Of a stretch of DNA of 14,376 nucleotides, positions 7,533 to 13,036 are shown in pieces. The notes below the pieces were generated by a model, which was not told the DNA's origin, did not search any database, and saw only the letters and a program-made list of their open reading frames with translations. The first letter of the stretch is position 1. Each line of letters opens with the position of its first letter. The translations under genes were made by a program, and so were the position numbers. Origin of the DNA: Anaerocolumna sp. (lineage in GTDB: Bacteria > Bacillota > Clostridia > Lachnospirales > Lachnospiraceae); NCBI GenBank assembly GCA_029256035.1, contig JAQSYR010000005.1, positions 1 to 14,376 of the forward strand, written 5' to 3'.

Positions 7533-7561
7533 TAGATATATGAAAGAAATGGTGATATAAT
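7533..7561 (+). promoter_or_regulatory. Predicted parAB promoter with extended -10
   Basis: TATAAT at 7556-7561 is preceded by TG at 7553-7554 (TGATATAAT, an extended -10). A 17-base spacer leads to TAGATA at 7533-7538, a 4/6 match to TTGACA. It lies 65 bases before the parA start. A short inverted repeat, AAATTTT-GT-AAAATTT at 7576-7591, follows just downstream of the expected start point and could be an operator. Confidence 0.6.
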
Positions 7562-7626
7562 AGTTCTGTTATATTAAATTTTGTAAAATTTCTAGTCATT
7601 TTTAAAATAATAAAGGGGGAAAGTAT

Positions 7627-8391
7627 ATGGGGCGAGTGATTGCTGTTGCTAATCAAAAAGGTGGAGTAGGAAAAACCACAACAGCTATTAATTTATCCGC
7701 ATGTCTGGCTGAAAAAGGGAAGAAGATACTTACTATTGATATTGATCCCCAAGGAAATACCTCTAGCGGACTTGGTGTAGATAAGAATAGTTTAAAAAAT
7801 ACAGTTTATCAACTAATAATTGGACAAAGCTCCATAAACCAATGTATATTAGAAAACGTATTTGATAATTTGGATTTACTCCCTTCCAATGTTGATTTAG
7901 CAGGTGCAGAAATTGAATTAATAGGTGTAGAAGATAGAGAATTTATTTTGAAGAAAGAAGTCGAAAAAATAAAAGATAACTATGATTTTATTATAATTGA
8001 TTGTCCGCCATCTCTTAATACATTAACCGTCAATGCCATGACAACAGCAGATTCAGTTTTAGTACCAATTCAGTGTGAATATTATGCATTAGAGGGTTTA
8101 ACACAGCTTATTCACACAATTAATTTAGTTAAAAACAGATTAAACCCAGATTTGTATCTTGAAGGTGTTGTTTTTACCATGTTTGATGCAAGAACAAATT
8201 TGTCTCTCCAGGTTGTTGAAAATGTTAAAACTAATTTAAAACAGAATATTTATAAAACAATTATTCCACGAAATGTTAGATTGGCCGAAGCACCAAGTCA
8301 TGGAATACCAATTAATTTTTATGATTCTAAATCAGCCGGAGCAGAAGGTTATCGTGACCTTGCAGATGAAGTCATCGATCATAAAGATTAA
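7627..8391 (+). CDS. parA: Chromosome-partitioning ATPase ParA (Soj)
   Basis: ParA/Soj is a deviant-Walker ATPase that dimerises with ATP, binds nucleoid DNA, and is stimulated by ParB to move or position origins; in Bacillus it also affects DnaA. The deviant Walker A motif KGGVGKTT occupies residues 11-18 (signature Lys11), IDIDPQGNTSSGLG forms Walker A', and FIIIDCPPSLNTLTVNA carries Walker B. Later family blocks include VPIQCEYYALEGL and VRLAEAPSHGIPINFYD. The length (254 residues) is typical of short chromosomal ParA without an N-terminal DNA-binding domain. AAAGGGGG at 7613-7620 supports the ATG. parB follows after 82 bases with no terminator between, so they form one operon. The parS site upstream and the one inside parB support assignment to the chromosomal system. 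Confidence 0.98.
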   Translation: MGRVIAVANQKGGVGKTTTAINLSACLAEKGKKILTIDIDPQGNTSSGLGVDKNSLKNTVYQLIIGQSSINQCILENVFDNLDLLPSNVDLAGAEIELIGVEDREFILKKEVEKIKDNYDFIIIDCPPSLNTLTVNAMTTADSVLVPIQCEYYALEGLTQLIHTINLVKNRLNPDLYLEGVVFTMFDARTNLSLQVVENVKTNLKQNIYKTIIPRNVRLAEAPSHGIPINFYDSKSAGAEGYRDLADEVIDHKD

Positions 8392-8473
8392 ATTTAAAAT
8401 ACATAATTATTATAAATGAGAACCCCTGTTTTTTTATGCATAAACAAATTGTAAAGAAAGGTTTGGAATATTT

Positions 8474-9367
8474 ATGCCTCCAATTAAAAAAGGTCTTGGA
8501 AAAGGTTTGGATTCAATGATACCAGAAAAAGTAGTAAAAAAAGAATCCAAGGATAAGCAAGTAGAAGACAATGTTTCACGTGAAACATTAATTAATATAA
8601 ATGAAATAGAACCAAATAAAGGACAACCTAGAAAAAATTTTGAAGACGATAGTTTACAGGAACTTGCTGATTCAATAAAACAATATGGAATCATTCAACC
8701 TTTGATCCTGCAGAAAAAAGATAAATATTATATTATAATTGCAGGTGAGAGAAGATGGCGTGCTGCCAGATTAGCTGGTTTAAAAAAAGTTCCAGCAATA
8801 ATAAAAGATTACACACCTCAGGAAAGTATGGAAATTGCCTTAATTGAAAATATTCAAAGACAAGATTTAAATCCAATAGAAGAGGCATTGGCTTATCATA
8901 ATCTAATTCAGGAATTTAATTTAAGACAAGACGAAGTAGCAGAAAGAGTATCGAAAAGTAGAGTAACTGTAACAAATTCAATGAGATTGTTAAAATTAAA
9001 TAGTAAGGTACAGCAAATGTTAATCGATGGCATGATTTCAACAGGACATGCCAGAACATTATTAGGAATTGAAGATGAATTATTTCAATACACAGTAGCA
9101 TTAAAAGTATTTGATGAAAAATTAAGTGTAAGAGAAACGGAAAAACTGGTCAAAGATATTCTAAACCCAAAACAAGTAAAAGAAGAAATTGCAGTTACAA
9201 AAGATAACAGTGTTATTTACAAAGAAATAGAAGATAAAATGAAAAGTATTATTGGAACAAAGGTAAATATTAAAAGAAAAGCAAAAGATAAAGGTAAAAT
9301 TGAAATAGAGTATTATTCTACGGAAGAACTAGAACGAATAATAGATTTATTTAATTCAATAGTTTAA
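8474..9367 (+). CDS. parB: Chromosome-partitioning protein ParB (Spo0J)
   Basis: ParB is the CTP-dependent clamp that binds parS, spreads on DNA, recruits SMC and stimulates ParA. The short N-terminal ParA-contact peptide is KKGLGKGLDSMIP. The CTP-binding domain shows the GERRWRAARLAG box at residues 91-102 and ENIQRQDLNPIEEA beginning at 125, both nearly invariant. The parS-binding helix-turn-helix is near residues 152-172 (RQDEVAERVSKSRVTVTN). A C-terminal dimerisation domain follows, ending in ELERIIDLFNSIV. The length (297) is usual. AGAAAGG at 8455-8461 precedes the ATG by 12 bases. Codons 33-38 (NVSRET) spell a perfect parS site, so the gene carries its own centromere. DUF4446 starts 18 bases after the stop. 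Confidence 0.98.
   Translation: MPPIKKGLGKGLDSMIPEKVVKKESKDKQVEDNVSRETLININEIEPNKGQPRKNFEDDSLQELADSIKQYGIIQPLILQKKDKYYIIIAGERRWRAARLAGLKKVPAIIKDYTPQESMEIALIENIQRQDLNPIEEALAYHNLIQEFNLRQDEVAERVSKSRVTVTNSMRLLKLNSKVQQMLIDGMISTGHARTLLGIEDELFQYTVALKVFDEKLSVRETEKLVKDILNPKQVKEEIAVTKDNSVIYKEIEDKMKSIIGTKVNIKRKAKDKGKIEIEYYSTEELERIIDLFNSIV
8572..8587. promoter_or_regulatory. parS: parS centromere site inside parB
   Basis: A second exact TGTTTCACGTGAAACA is embedded in parB and read as part of codons N33-V34-S35-R36-E37-T38. The symmetry extends to 20 bp (8570-8589). It lies 1081 bp from the upstream site. A parS embedded in the spo0J/parB coding sequence is also known in Bacillus. Confidence 0.97.
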
Positions 9368-9385
9368 GATACAAGGAGATAAGGT

Positions 9386-9898
9386 ATGAGTTTATTTGAA
9401 ACATTTGGATTGGACTTGGAATATGTAGTAATTGGATTAATAGGTTTTTCATTTTTTCTTTTTATTCTCAGTATAATTTTATTAGTAAAAAATCATAAAC
9501 TGAATCAAAAATACAAAAAATTCATGCAGGGTGCAGATGCAAAGAACCTTGAAGGAAGAATTATTGAAAGATTTTCTGAAATTGATTCATTAAAACTAGA
9601 AAGCAAAAAAATTAAATCAAAAATTGAAAGCCTAACAGATAATCTTTTAATAACATATCAAAAAATAGGTATCGTTAAATATGATGCTTTTAAAGAAATG
9701 GGTGGAAAGCTAAGTTTTGCCCTGGCATTATTAAATGATAATAATGATGGATTTATATTAAATTCTATGCACTCAAGCAGAGAAGGTTGCTATACTTATA
9801 TTAAAGAAATTATAAAAGGAGAGTCTTTTGTAGTTTTAGCTGAGGAAGAAAAAACTGCTCTAGAGGAAGCAATAAATAGTAGAAATTATATGAAATAA
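9386..9898 (+). CDS. DUF4446 family membrane-anchored protein
   Basis: This 170-residue protein has one N-terminal transmembrane helix (about residues 13-34, VVIGLIGFSFFLFILSIILL) followed by a positively charged stretch. It should therefore be anchored with the C-terminal domain in the cytoplasm. Residues ~55-90 look like a coiled coil (RIIERFSEIDSLKLESKKIKSKIESL). A conserved-looking block follows, YQKIGIVKYDAFKEMGGKLSFALALLNDNNDGFILNSMHSSREGCYTYIKEI, the hallmark of DUF4446. The family is typically found directly after parB in Clostridia, as here (18-base gap, AAGGAG at 9373-9378). No biochemical role is established to my knowledge; a link to origin or membrane organisation is only suggested by position. 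A terminator follows the tandem repeats downstream. Confidence 0.88.
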   Translation: MSLFETFGLDLEYVVIGLIGFSFFLFILSIILLVKNHKLNQKYKKFMQGADAKNLEGRIIERFSEIDSLKLESKKIKSKIESLTDNLLITYQKIGIVKYDAFKEMGGKLSFALALLNDNNDGFILNSMHSSREGCYTYIKEIIKGESFVVLAEEEKTALEEAINSRNYMK

Positions 9899-9933
9899 AG
9901 AACGTGATGTTTAACATTAATTATATTATTTAT

Positions 9934-10031
9934 TATAGGAGAAATATAATAACAAAAATATAATAATAAAAATATGATAGTAAAAACATTACAATTTAAA
10001 TATTATAATAAAAATATAATAATAAAAACAG
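9934..10031. repeat. Degenerate 14-bp tandem repeat, about seven units
   Basis: Read in 14-base steps, the units are TATAGGAGAAATAT, AATAACAAAAATAT, AATAATAAAAATAT, GATAGTAAAAACAT, TACAATTTAAATAT, TATAATAAAAATAT, AATAATAAAAACAG. There are no indels between units. The consensus is near AATAATAAAAATAT. It is non-coding and lies between the DUF4446 stop and its terminator, with the last unit running into the terminator stem, so it is probably transcribed as the 3' UTR of the parAB operon. Confidence 0.8.
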
Positions 10032-10065
10032 TGCTCAAATACTAGTGAGCACTGTTATTTTCTTA
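10027..10065 (+). terminator. Terminator of the parAB-DUF4446 operon
   Basis: An 11-bp perfect stem pairs AACAGTGCTCA (10027-10037) with TGAGCACTGTT (10046-10056), with an 8-base loop, followed by ATTTTCTT. It is the first strong hairpin after parB and DUF4446. The remaining gap (10066-10402) has no credible ORF. Confidence 0.85.
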
Positions 10066-10228
10066 ATTACTTGATTCTTAATTTATAATGTGAAGATTCT
10101 CATGCTATTAAAAGTGGATATTGAGAGATGGCAAATGGGTAGAGCAATGTAGTTTTAATTAATACTATAAATATTTCTCTGGCTAGTTAAATTGATTTAT
10201 TATAAATAGTGATTAGGGTGTCATAAGT

Positions 10229-10310
10229 CTAGTTCCTATAGTATACTATAAAATTACTATGTTAAATTAAAATATAATATTATAGGACAAGCTATTGACA
10301 TTGGAACTAG
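10229..10310. promoter_or_regulatory. Operator-like inverted repeat and palindrome before the HD-GYP gene
   Basis: CTAGTTCC at 10229-10236 is exactly mirrored by GGAACTAG at 10303-10310. The left arm is directly followed by a 14-bp perfect palindrome, TATAGTATACTATA (10237-10250). The right arm sits in the -35/-10 spacer of the predicted promoter. The 66-bp separation would allow DNA looping or two separate protein half-sites. No matching known operator is recognised. Confidence 0.5.
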
Positions 10311-10323
10311 GTTTATATATATA
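10295..10323 (+). promoter_or_regulatory. Predicted sigma-A promoter of the HD-GYP gene
   Basis: TTGACA (10295-10300, perfect) is followed by a 17-base spacer and TATATA at 10318-10323; an overlapping TATAAT at 10320-10325 gives a 19-base spacer. It lies about 80 bases upstream of the start codon. GGAACTAG of the inverted repeat occupies the spacer. Confidence 0.7.
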
Positions 10324-10402
10324 ATTAGTACAATAAAAGCTAAGAAGTTATAAGATTTAAAGGAAAGAGGTTATAGGTAAATATTTATCTTGAGGAGAAC
10401 TA

Positions 10403-11467
10403 ATGAGAAGAATTTTAGTTGATTCAATTAAAGGAAACGAGACATTAGCCAGAGATATTATTAATGATTTCGGTATCGTTATAATGTCGACTGGTACAAC
10501 ACTAAAAAAAGGGTATTTGAGGAAATTAAGAGAATTAGATATTCAGTATGTATTTGTTGAAGATGAGTATTCAGAGGGCGTTCAGGATCAAAGTATAACA
10601 GAATTATTAATACAAGATCAATGTCAGGATGTATTAAAAAATATAATAGATAAGTATGCTTATCAGAAAAATGGTGAGTTAGAAGAAATAAGAAATATAG
10701 CAGAGGAAATAATAAGGGATATTTTAAAAGAACCCAAAATTATGTTTTCAATAAGCGGTATTAGAAAAAAAAGCGAAAGTACATATTCACATTCAATTAA
10801 TGTCTGCGCTTTATCTGTATTTATAGCTCTTAAAATGAATATAGGAAAAGATAAAGTAAGAGAAATCGCCATTGGTGGTCTCTTACATGATATTGGCTTT
10901 ACTTCAATTACATTAGATTATAAGAATCTAATATTTGAAGAATGTACAATAGAAGAACAAAAAAATCTTATGAAGCATGTTGTATATGGATATACCATTG
11001 TGGATAAAGAAGATTGGATATCATTTGCATCAAAAGATATTATTTTAAACCATCATGAACGGGTTGATGGTTTAGGTTATCCATTTCACAAAAAAGGAGA
11101 TAAAATTAAAATAGGAACTAAGATTGTTGCTGTATGCGATGAATTTGACAGAAAAGTTTATGGATATATGGAGCATTTGACAAAGGTACATAAAGCACTT
11201 GATTATATAGCCAGACATGCTGGGTTAAAGTTTGATGAAGAAGTAGTTGATTGTTTTATTGATTCAGTTGCAGCATATCCTAATGGTATTGGTGTGATTA
11301 CCTCTGAAGGAGAGACAGGAATAGTTCTTAGACAAAACTACAAAAACCCGACCAGACCAGTGGTTCATATGATCACAGATAAAAATGGTAATAAGTATCC
11401 ATATTGGAAGGAAAGGGATTTAAGTAAAGAACTTAAAATTTCAATATGGGACACTACGGAAATATAA
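10403..11467 (+). CDS. HD-GYP domain protein (putative cyclic di-nucleotide phosphodiesterase)
   Basis: HD-GYP proteins are metal-dependent phosphodiesterases, mostly acting on c-di-GMP. This 354-residue protein has an N-terminal ~110-residue region beginning MRRILVDSIKGNETLARDI, a layout common in stand-alone clostridial HD-GYP proteins. The HD-GYP core follows: H130 (YSHSIN), H162-D163 (LLHDIG), H192 (MKHVVYGY), H217-H218 in HHERVDGLGYP (the GYP signature), and AVCDEFDR. The metal ligands look complete, but the Lys of the usual HDIGK is Phe (HDIGFTSI), and the following segment departs from the common IGKIxIP. Activity may therefore be altered. There is no transmembrane segment, so it should be cytoplasmic. 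GAGGAG at 10392-10397 supports the ATG. It appears to be monocistronic with its own promoter. No c-di-GMP riboswitch is recognised upstream. Confidence 0.88.
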   Translation: MRRILVDSIKGNETLARDIINDFGIVIMSTGTTLKKGYLRKLRELDIQYVFVEDEYSEGVQDQSITELLIQDQCQDVLKNIIDKYAYQKNGELEEIRNIAEEIIRDILKEPKIMFSISGIRKKSESTYSHSINVCALSVFIALKMNIGKDKVREIAIGGLLHDIGFTSITLDYKNLIFEECTIEEQKNLMKHVVYGYTIVDKEDWISFASKDIILNHHERVDGLGYPFHKKGDKIKIGTKIVAVCDEFDRKVYGYMEHLTKVHKALDYIARHAGLKFDEEVVDCFIDSVAAYPNGIGVITSEGETGIVLRQNYKNPTRPVVHMITDKNGNKYPYWKERDLSKELKISIWDTTEI

Positions 11468-11564
11468 ATTCCGAAACAAATCATACCAAATAGAAAGTAG
11501 TTATGAGAGAGTGTTTAACTGATTAAAACAAAAAAAATAATTTTTTTAGAATAAATTATATTTC

Positions 11565-11593
11565 TTGCAAGGACAACAAAAATATGATATAAG
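11565..11593 (+). promoter_or_regulatory. Predicted promoter for the DUF3881-like gene
   Basis: TTGCAA (11565-11570), a 17-base spacer, and TATAAG (11588-11593), with an A/T-rich segment upstream including A7 (11531-11537) and T7 (11541-11547) tracts. If used, the transcript would begin near 11600 and carry the tandem repeats as a ~190-base leader. The A7/T7 pair could also form a weak GC-free hairpin after the HD-GYP gene. Confidence 0.45.
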
Positions 11594-11601
11594 TAATAAA
11601 T

Positions 11602-11703
11602 ACGGTTAAAAACAGTAAAAAGACAATATAAAAACAGCAAAATACAGCTAGAAAAACAGCTAGAAAAACAGCTAAAAAAATTGCTAAAAAAACTAGTAAA
11701 GTA
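11602..11703. repeat. Tandem 10-12-bp repeat (ACAGCTARAAAA type)
   Basis: Five contiguous 12-base units occupy 11644-11703: ACAGCTAGAAAA (twice), ACAGCTAAAAAA, ATTGCTAAAAAA and ACTAGTAAAGTA. Four shorter, more decayed units precede them without gaps: ACGGTTAAAA, ACAGTAAAAAG, ACAATATAAAA and ACAGCAAAAT. They decay outward from the two perfect copies at 11644-11667. It lies in the 318-bp gap between the HD-GYP gene and the DUF3881-like gene. No open frame through it has a start codon with a ribosome binding site. Confidence 0.85.
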
Positions 11704-11791
11704 AAATTATATAGCATGTTAAATAAGCTGCTTTCCATATAATGTGGGAAGTGAATGAATTATAAAAATATGAGTTAGGTGGTGAATGATT

Positions 11792-12682
11792 GTGCATAGT
11801 TATTTAAGAGCAATTGGATTTAGTGAAATTACAGATAGAGCAGGGTTGGATCAATTATTTAGCATAATCATAGAACAACCAACAGAGAAGAAGATTGTTA
11901 AAACACAGGATAATAAAATATTTGCAGAACTTTCTAAGGAATTTTCTAAATATATGGGTATAACGTTACGTGGAGAATATGATGATGATGGTAAGTTTTA
12001 CATGGAGCATTATTTTCCGTATTACAAAAATCAAACGGTAAGTACCAAAGAAGAAGCATCTATAATTAAACGTGTAGATACAGAAGCATATACAGGTATG
12101 AGTGATGATGTAAGGTTAGGTGTCTCATTAATCTTTTATCTTCAGAATGTGGTTGAGTATCTAGAGGAAGCGAAAGGAAAGATTCAAAAAGGTGTCATCT
12201 GGCCCATTTATTTATCGGGGCTTTCCTTATCTGGCAAAATAATTCTTCCGTTAGAGCAGGATGAAAGATTAGAAAAGAATAATAGTGCTGATGTACAATA
12301 TAGAAGACAGTTAATATCAGAGGCAAAAAAAGGAAATCAAGAAGCCATTGACAGCTTAACCATAGGTGACATCGATATGTACGCCATGATATCAAGAAGA
12401 GCTAAGTATGAGGATATTTATACAATTGTGGAGTCTTCCTTTACTCCTTTTGGTTCTGAATCCGATAACTATACCATATTAGGGACAATACTTGATATGG
12501 ACACTGTAACCAATGGATATACTGGGGAAGAAATCTATGATTTTATGATTAATAGTAATGACGTACTATTTCATATAGCTATGAATAAAAAGGATTTGCT
12601 TGGGGAACCTGCAGTTGGAAGACGTTTTAAAGGAAACATATGGCTCCAGGGTATGATTGATTTTAACGTACCTAAATTATAA
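11792..12682 (+). CDS. DUF3881-like protein of unknown function
   Basis: This soluble protein of ~296 residues has no signal peptide or membrane helix. The N-terminus MHSYLRAIGFSEITDRAGLDQLF, the length, and the motif LSLSGKIILPLEQDE match my recollection of DUF3881, a family of clostridial, mainly Lachnospiraceae, proteins without known function. No catalytic motif is evident. Acidic residues are abundant, and the C-terminal part ends NIWLQGMIDFNVPKL. Start choice: the ATG at 11786 lies only 3 bases after AGGTGG (11777-11782); the in-frame GTG at 11792 has a 9-base spacer, yields the family-like MHSYLRAIGF start, and is preferred. It has its own terminator and probably its own promoter, so it appears to be a single-gene unit. 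Family assignment is moderate; function is unknown. Confidence 0.8.
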   Translation: MHSYLRAIGFSEITDRAGLDQLFSIIIEQPTEKKIVKTQDNKIFAELSKEFSKYMGITLRGEYDDDGKFYMEHYFPYYKNQTVSTKEEASIIKRVDTEAYTGMSDDVRLGVSLIFYLQNVVEYLEEAKGKIQKGVIWPIYLSGLSLSGKIILPLEQDERLEKNNSADVQYRRQLISEAKKGNQEAIDSLTIGDIDMYAMISRRAKYEDIYTIVESSFTPFGSESDNYTILGTILDMDTVTNGYTGEEIYDFMINSNDVLFHIAMNKKDLLGEPAVGRRFKGNIWLQGMIDFNVPKL

Positions 12683-12720
12683 TGTTAATATATAAAGCCG
12701 CAGCGGTTACAGAAATGAAT

Positions 12721-12782
12721 AATTTGGTTTGGATATTTTAAGTCCTGCAAAACAAACTTAGAATATCTAAATCAAATTTTTT
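12721..12782 (+). terminator. Long strand-specific terminator after the DUF3881-like gene
   Basis: Bases 12721-12743 pair along their whole length with 12756-12778 (23 bp, loop CCTGCAAAACAA). Three of the pairs are G.U or U.G wobbles and the rest are Watson-Crick. The stem is followed by a T-run (12775-12782). In a minus-strand transcript the wobbles would become A.C mismatches, so the element is built for + strand transcripts. Confidence 0.9.
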
Positions 12783-12814
12783 ATTTAGAAATATTTATAT
12801 TTTGTAACAGTCCC

Positions 12815-12843
12815 TTGACTTTAAAAGGGGTTCAACATATAAT
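12815..12843 (+). promoter_or_regulatory. Near-consensus sigma-A promoter of the tRNA gene
   Basis: TTGACT (12815-12820), a 17-base spacer, and perfect TATAAT (12838-12843). The expected start is near 12850, about 20 bases before the tRNA. The spacer contains AAAAGGGG, and the -35 overlaps an 11-base repeat (see findings). Confidence 0.88.
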
Positions 12844-12872
12844 TATAAAGGTGTCTATTTACGTAACCTTAA

Positions 12873-12946
12873 GCATCTATAGCTCAGTAGGATAGAGCGA
12901 CCGCCTCCTAAGCGGTAGGCCGCTGGTTCGAATCCAGTTAGATGCG
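12873..12946 (+). tRNA. tRNA-Arg(CCU)
   Basis: A full cloverleaf fits: acceptor GCATCTA 12873-12879 / TAGATGC 12939-12945, D-stem GCTC/GAGC, anticodon stem ACCGC/GCGGT with loop CTCCTAA (anticodon CCT at 12907-12909, reading AGG), variable loop AGGCC, T-stem GCTGG/CCAGT with TTCGAAT, and discriminator G. The total is 74 bases. CCA is not encoded, so it must be added after transcription. It is a stand-alone gene with its own promoter. Confidence 0.97.
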
Positions 12947-12964
12947 GTTTTGATTAGAAGTAGA

Positions 12965-13022
12965 ACATAAAAGGGACTGTTTAAATGATGTGGATTAATC
13001 ATTTAAACAGTCCCTTTTATGT
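12965..13022. terminator. 25-bp perfect hairpin, bidirectional terminator
   Basis: Bases 12965-12989 are exactly complementary to 12998-13022 with an 8-base loop (GTGGATTA). Each strand ends the core with CCCTTTTAT, so it can stop the tRNA transcript from the left and the converging carboxypeptidase transcript from the right, whose stop lies 15 bases away. The stem is much longer than intrinsic termination requires. Confidence 0.88.
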
Positions 13023-13036
13023 GGATAAACGAAATT

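Noticed and set aside
4834..7575. Shared TGTTATATT 9-mer before the GNAT-like, kinase and parA genes as a common regulator site.
   Set aside because: It also occurs within mnmE (1292-1300) and is expected about once or more by chance in this AT-rich window; the -35 partners are weak.
9934..10031. CRISPR array.
   Set aside because: The units are 14 bp, contiguous and without unique spacers; no cas gene is present.
10066..10402. Possible c-di-GMP riboswitch upstream of the HD-GYP gene.
   Set aside because: None of the conserved c-di-GMP-I or -II core motifs could be found; the segment is AT-rich with only a promoter and inverted repeat.
11556..11738. Minus-strand 60-residue hydrophobic ORF rich in FLAV repeats, resembling a small membrane toxin.
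   Set aside because: It is the antisense reading of the 12-bp repeat, and its ATG has no ribosome binding site upstream on the minus strand.
11632..11742. Plus-strand Lys/Ala-rich open frame with TARK repeats, like a histone H1-type tail.
   Set aside because: A stop lies at 11629, no start codon precedes the repeats, and the pattern follows from the 12-bp DNA repeat itself; kept only as a comment in a finding.
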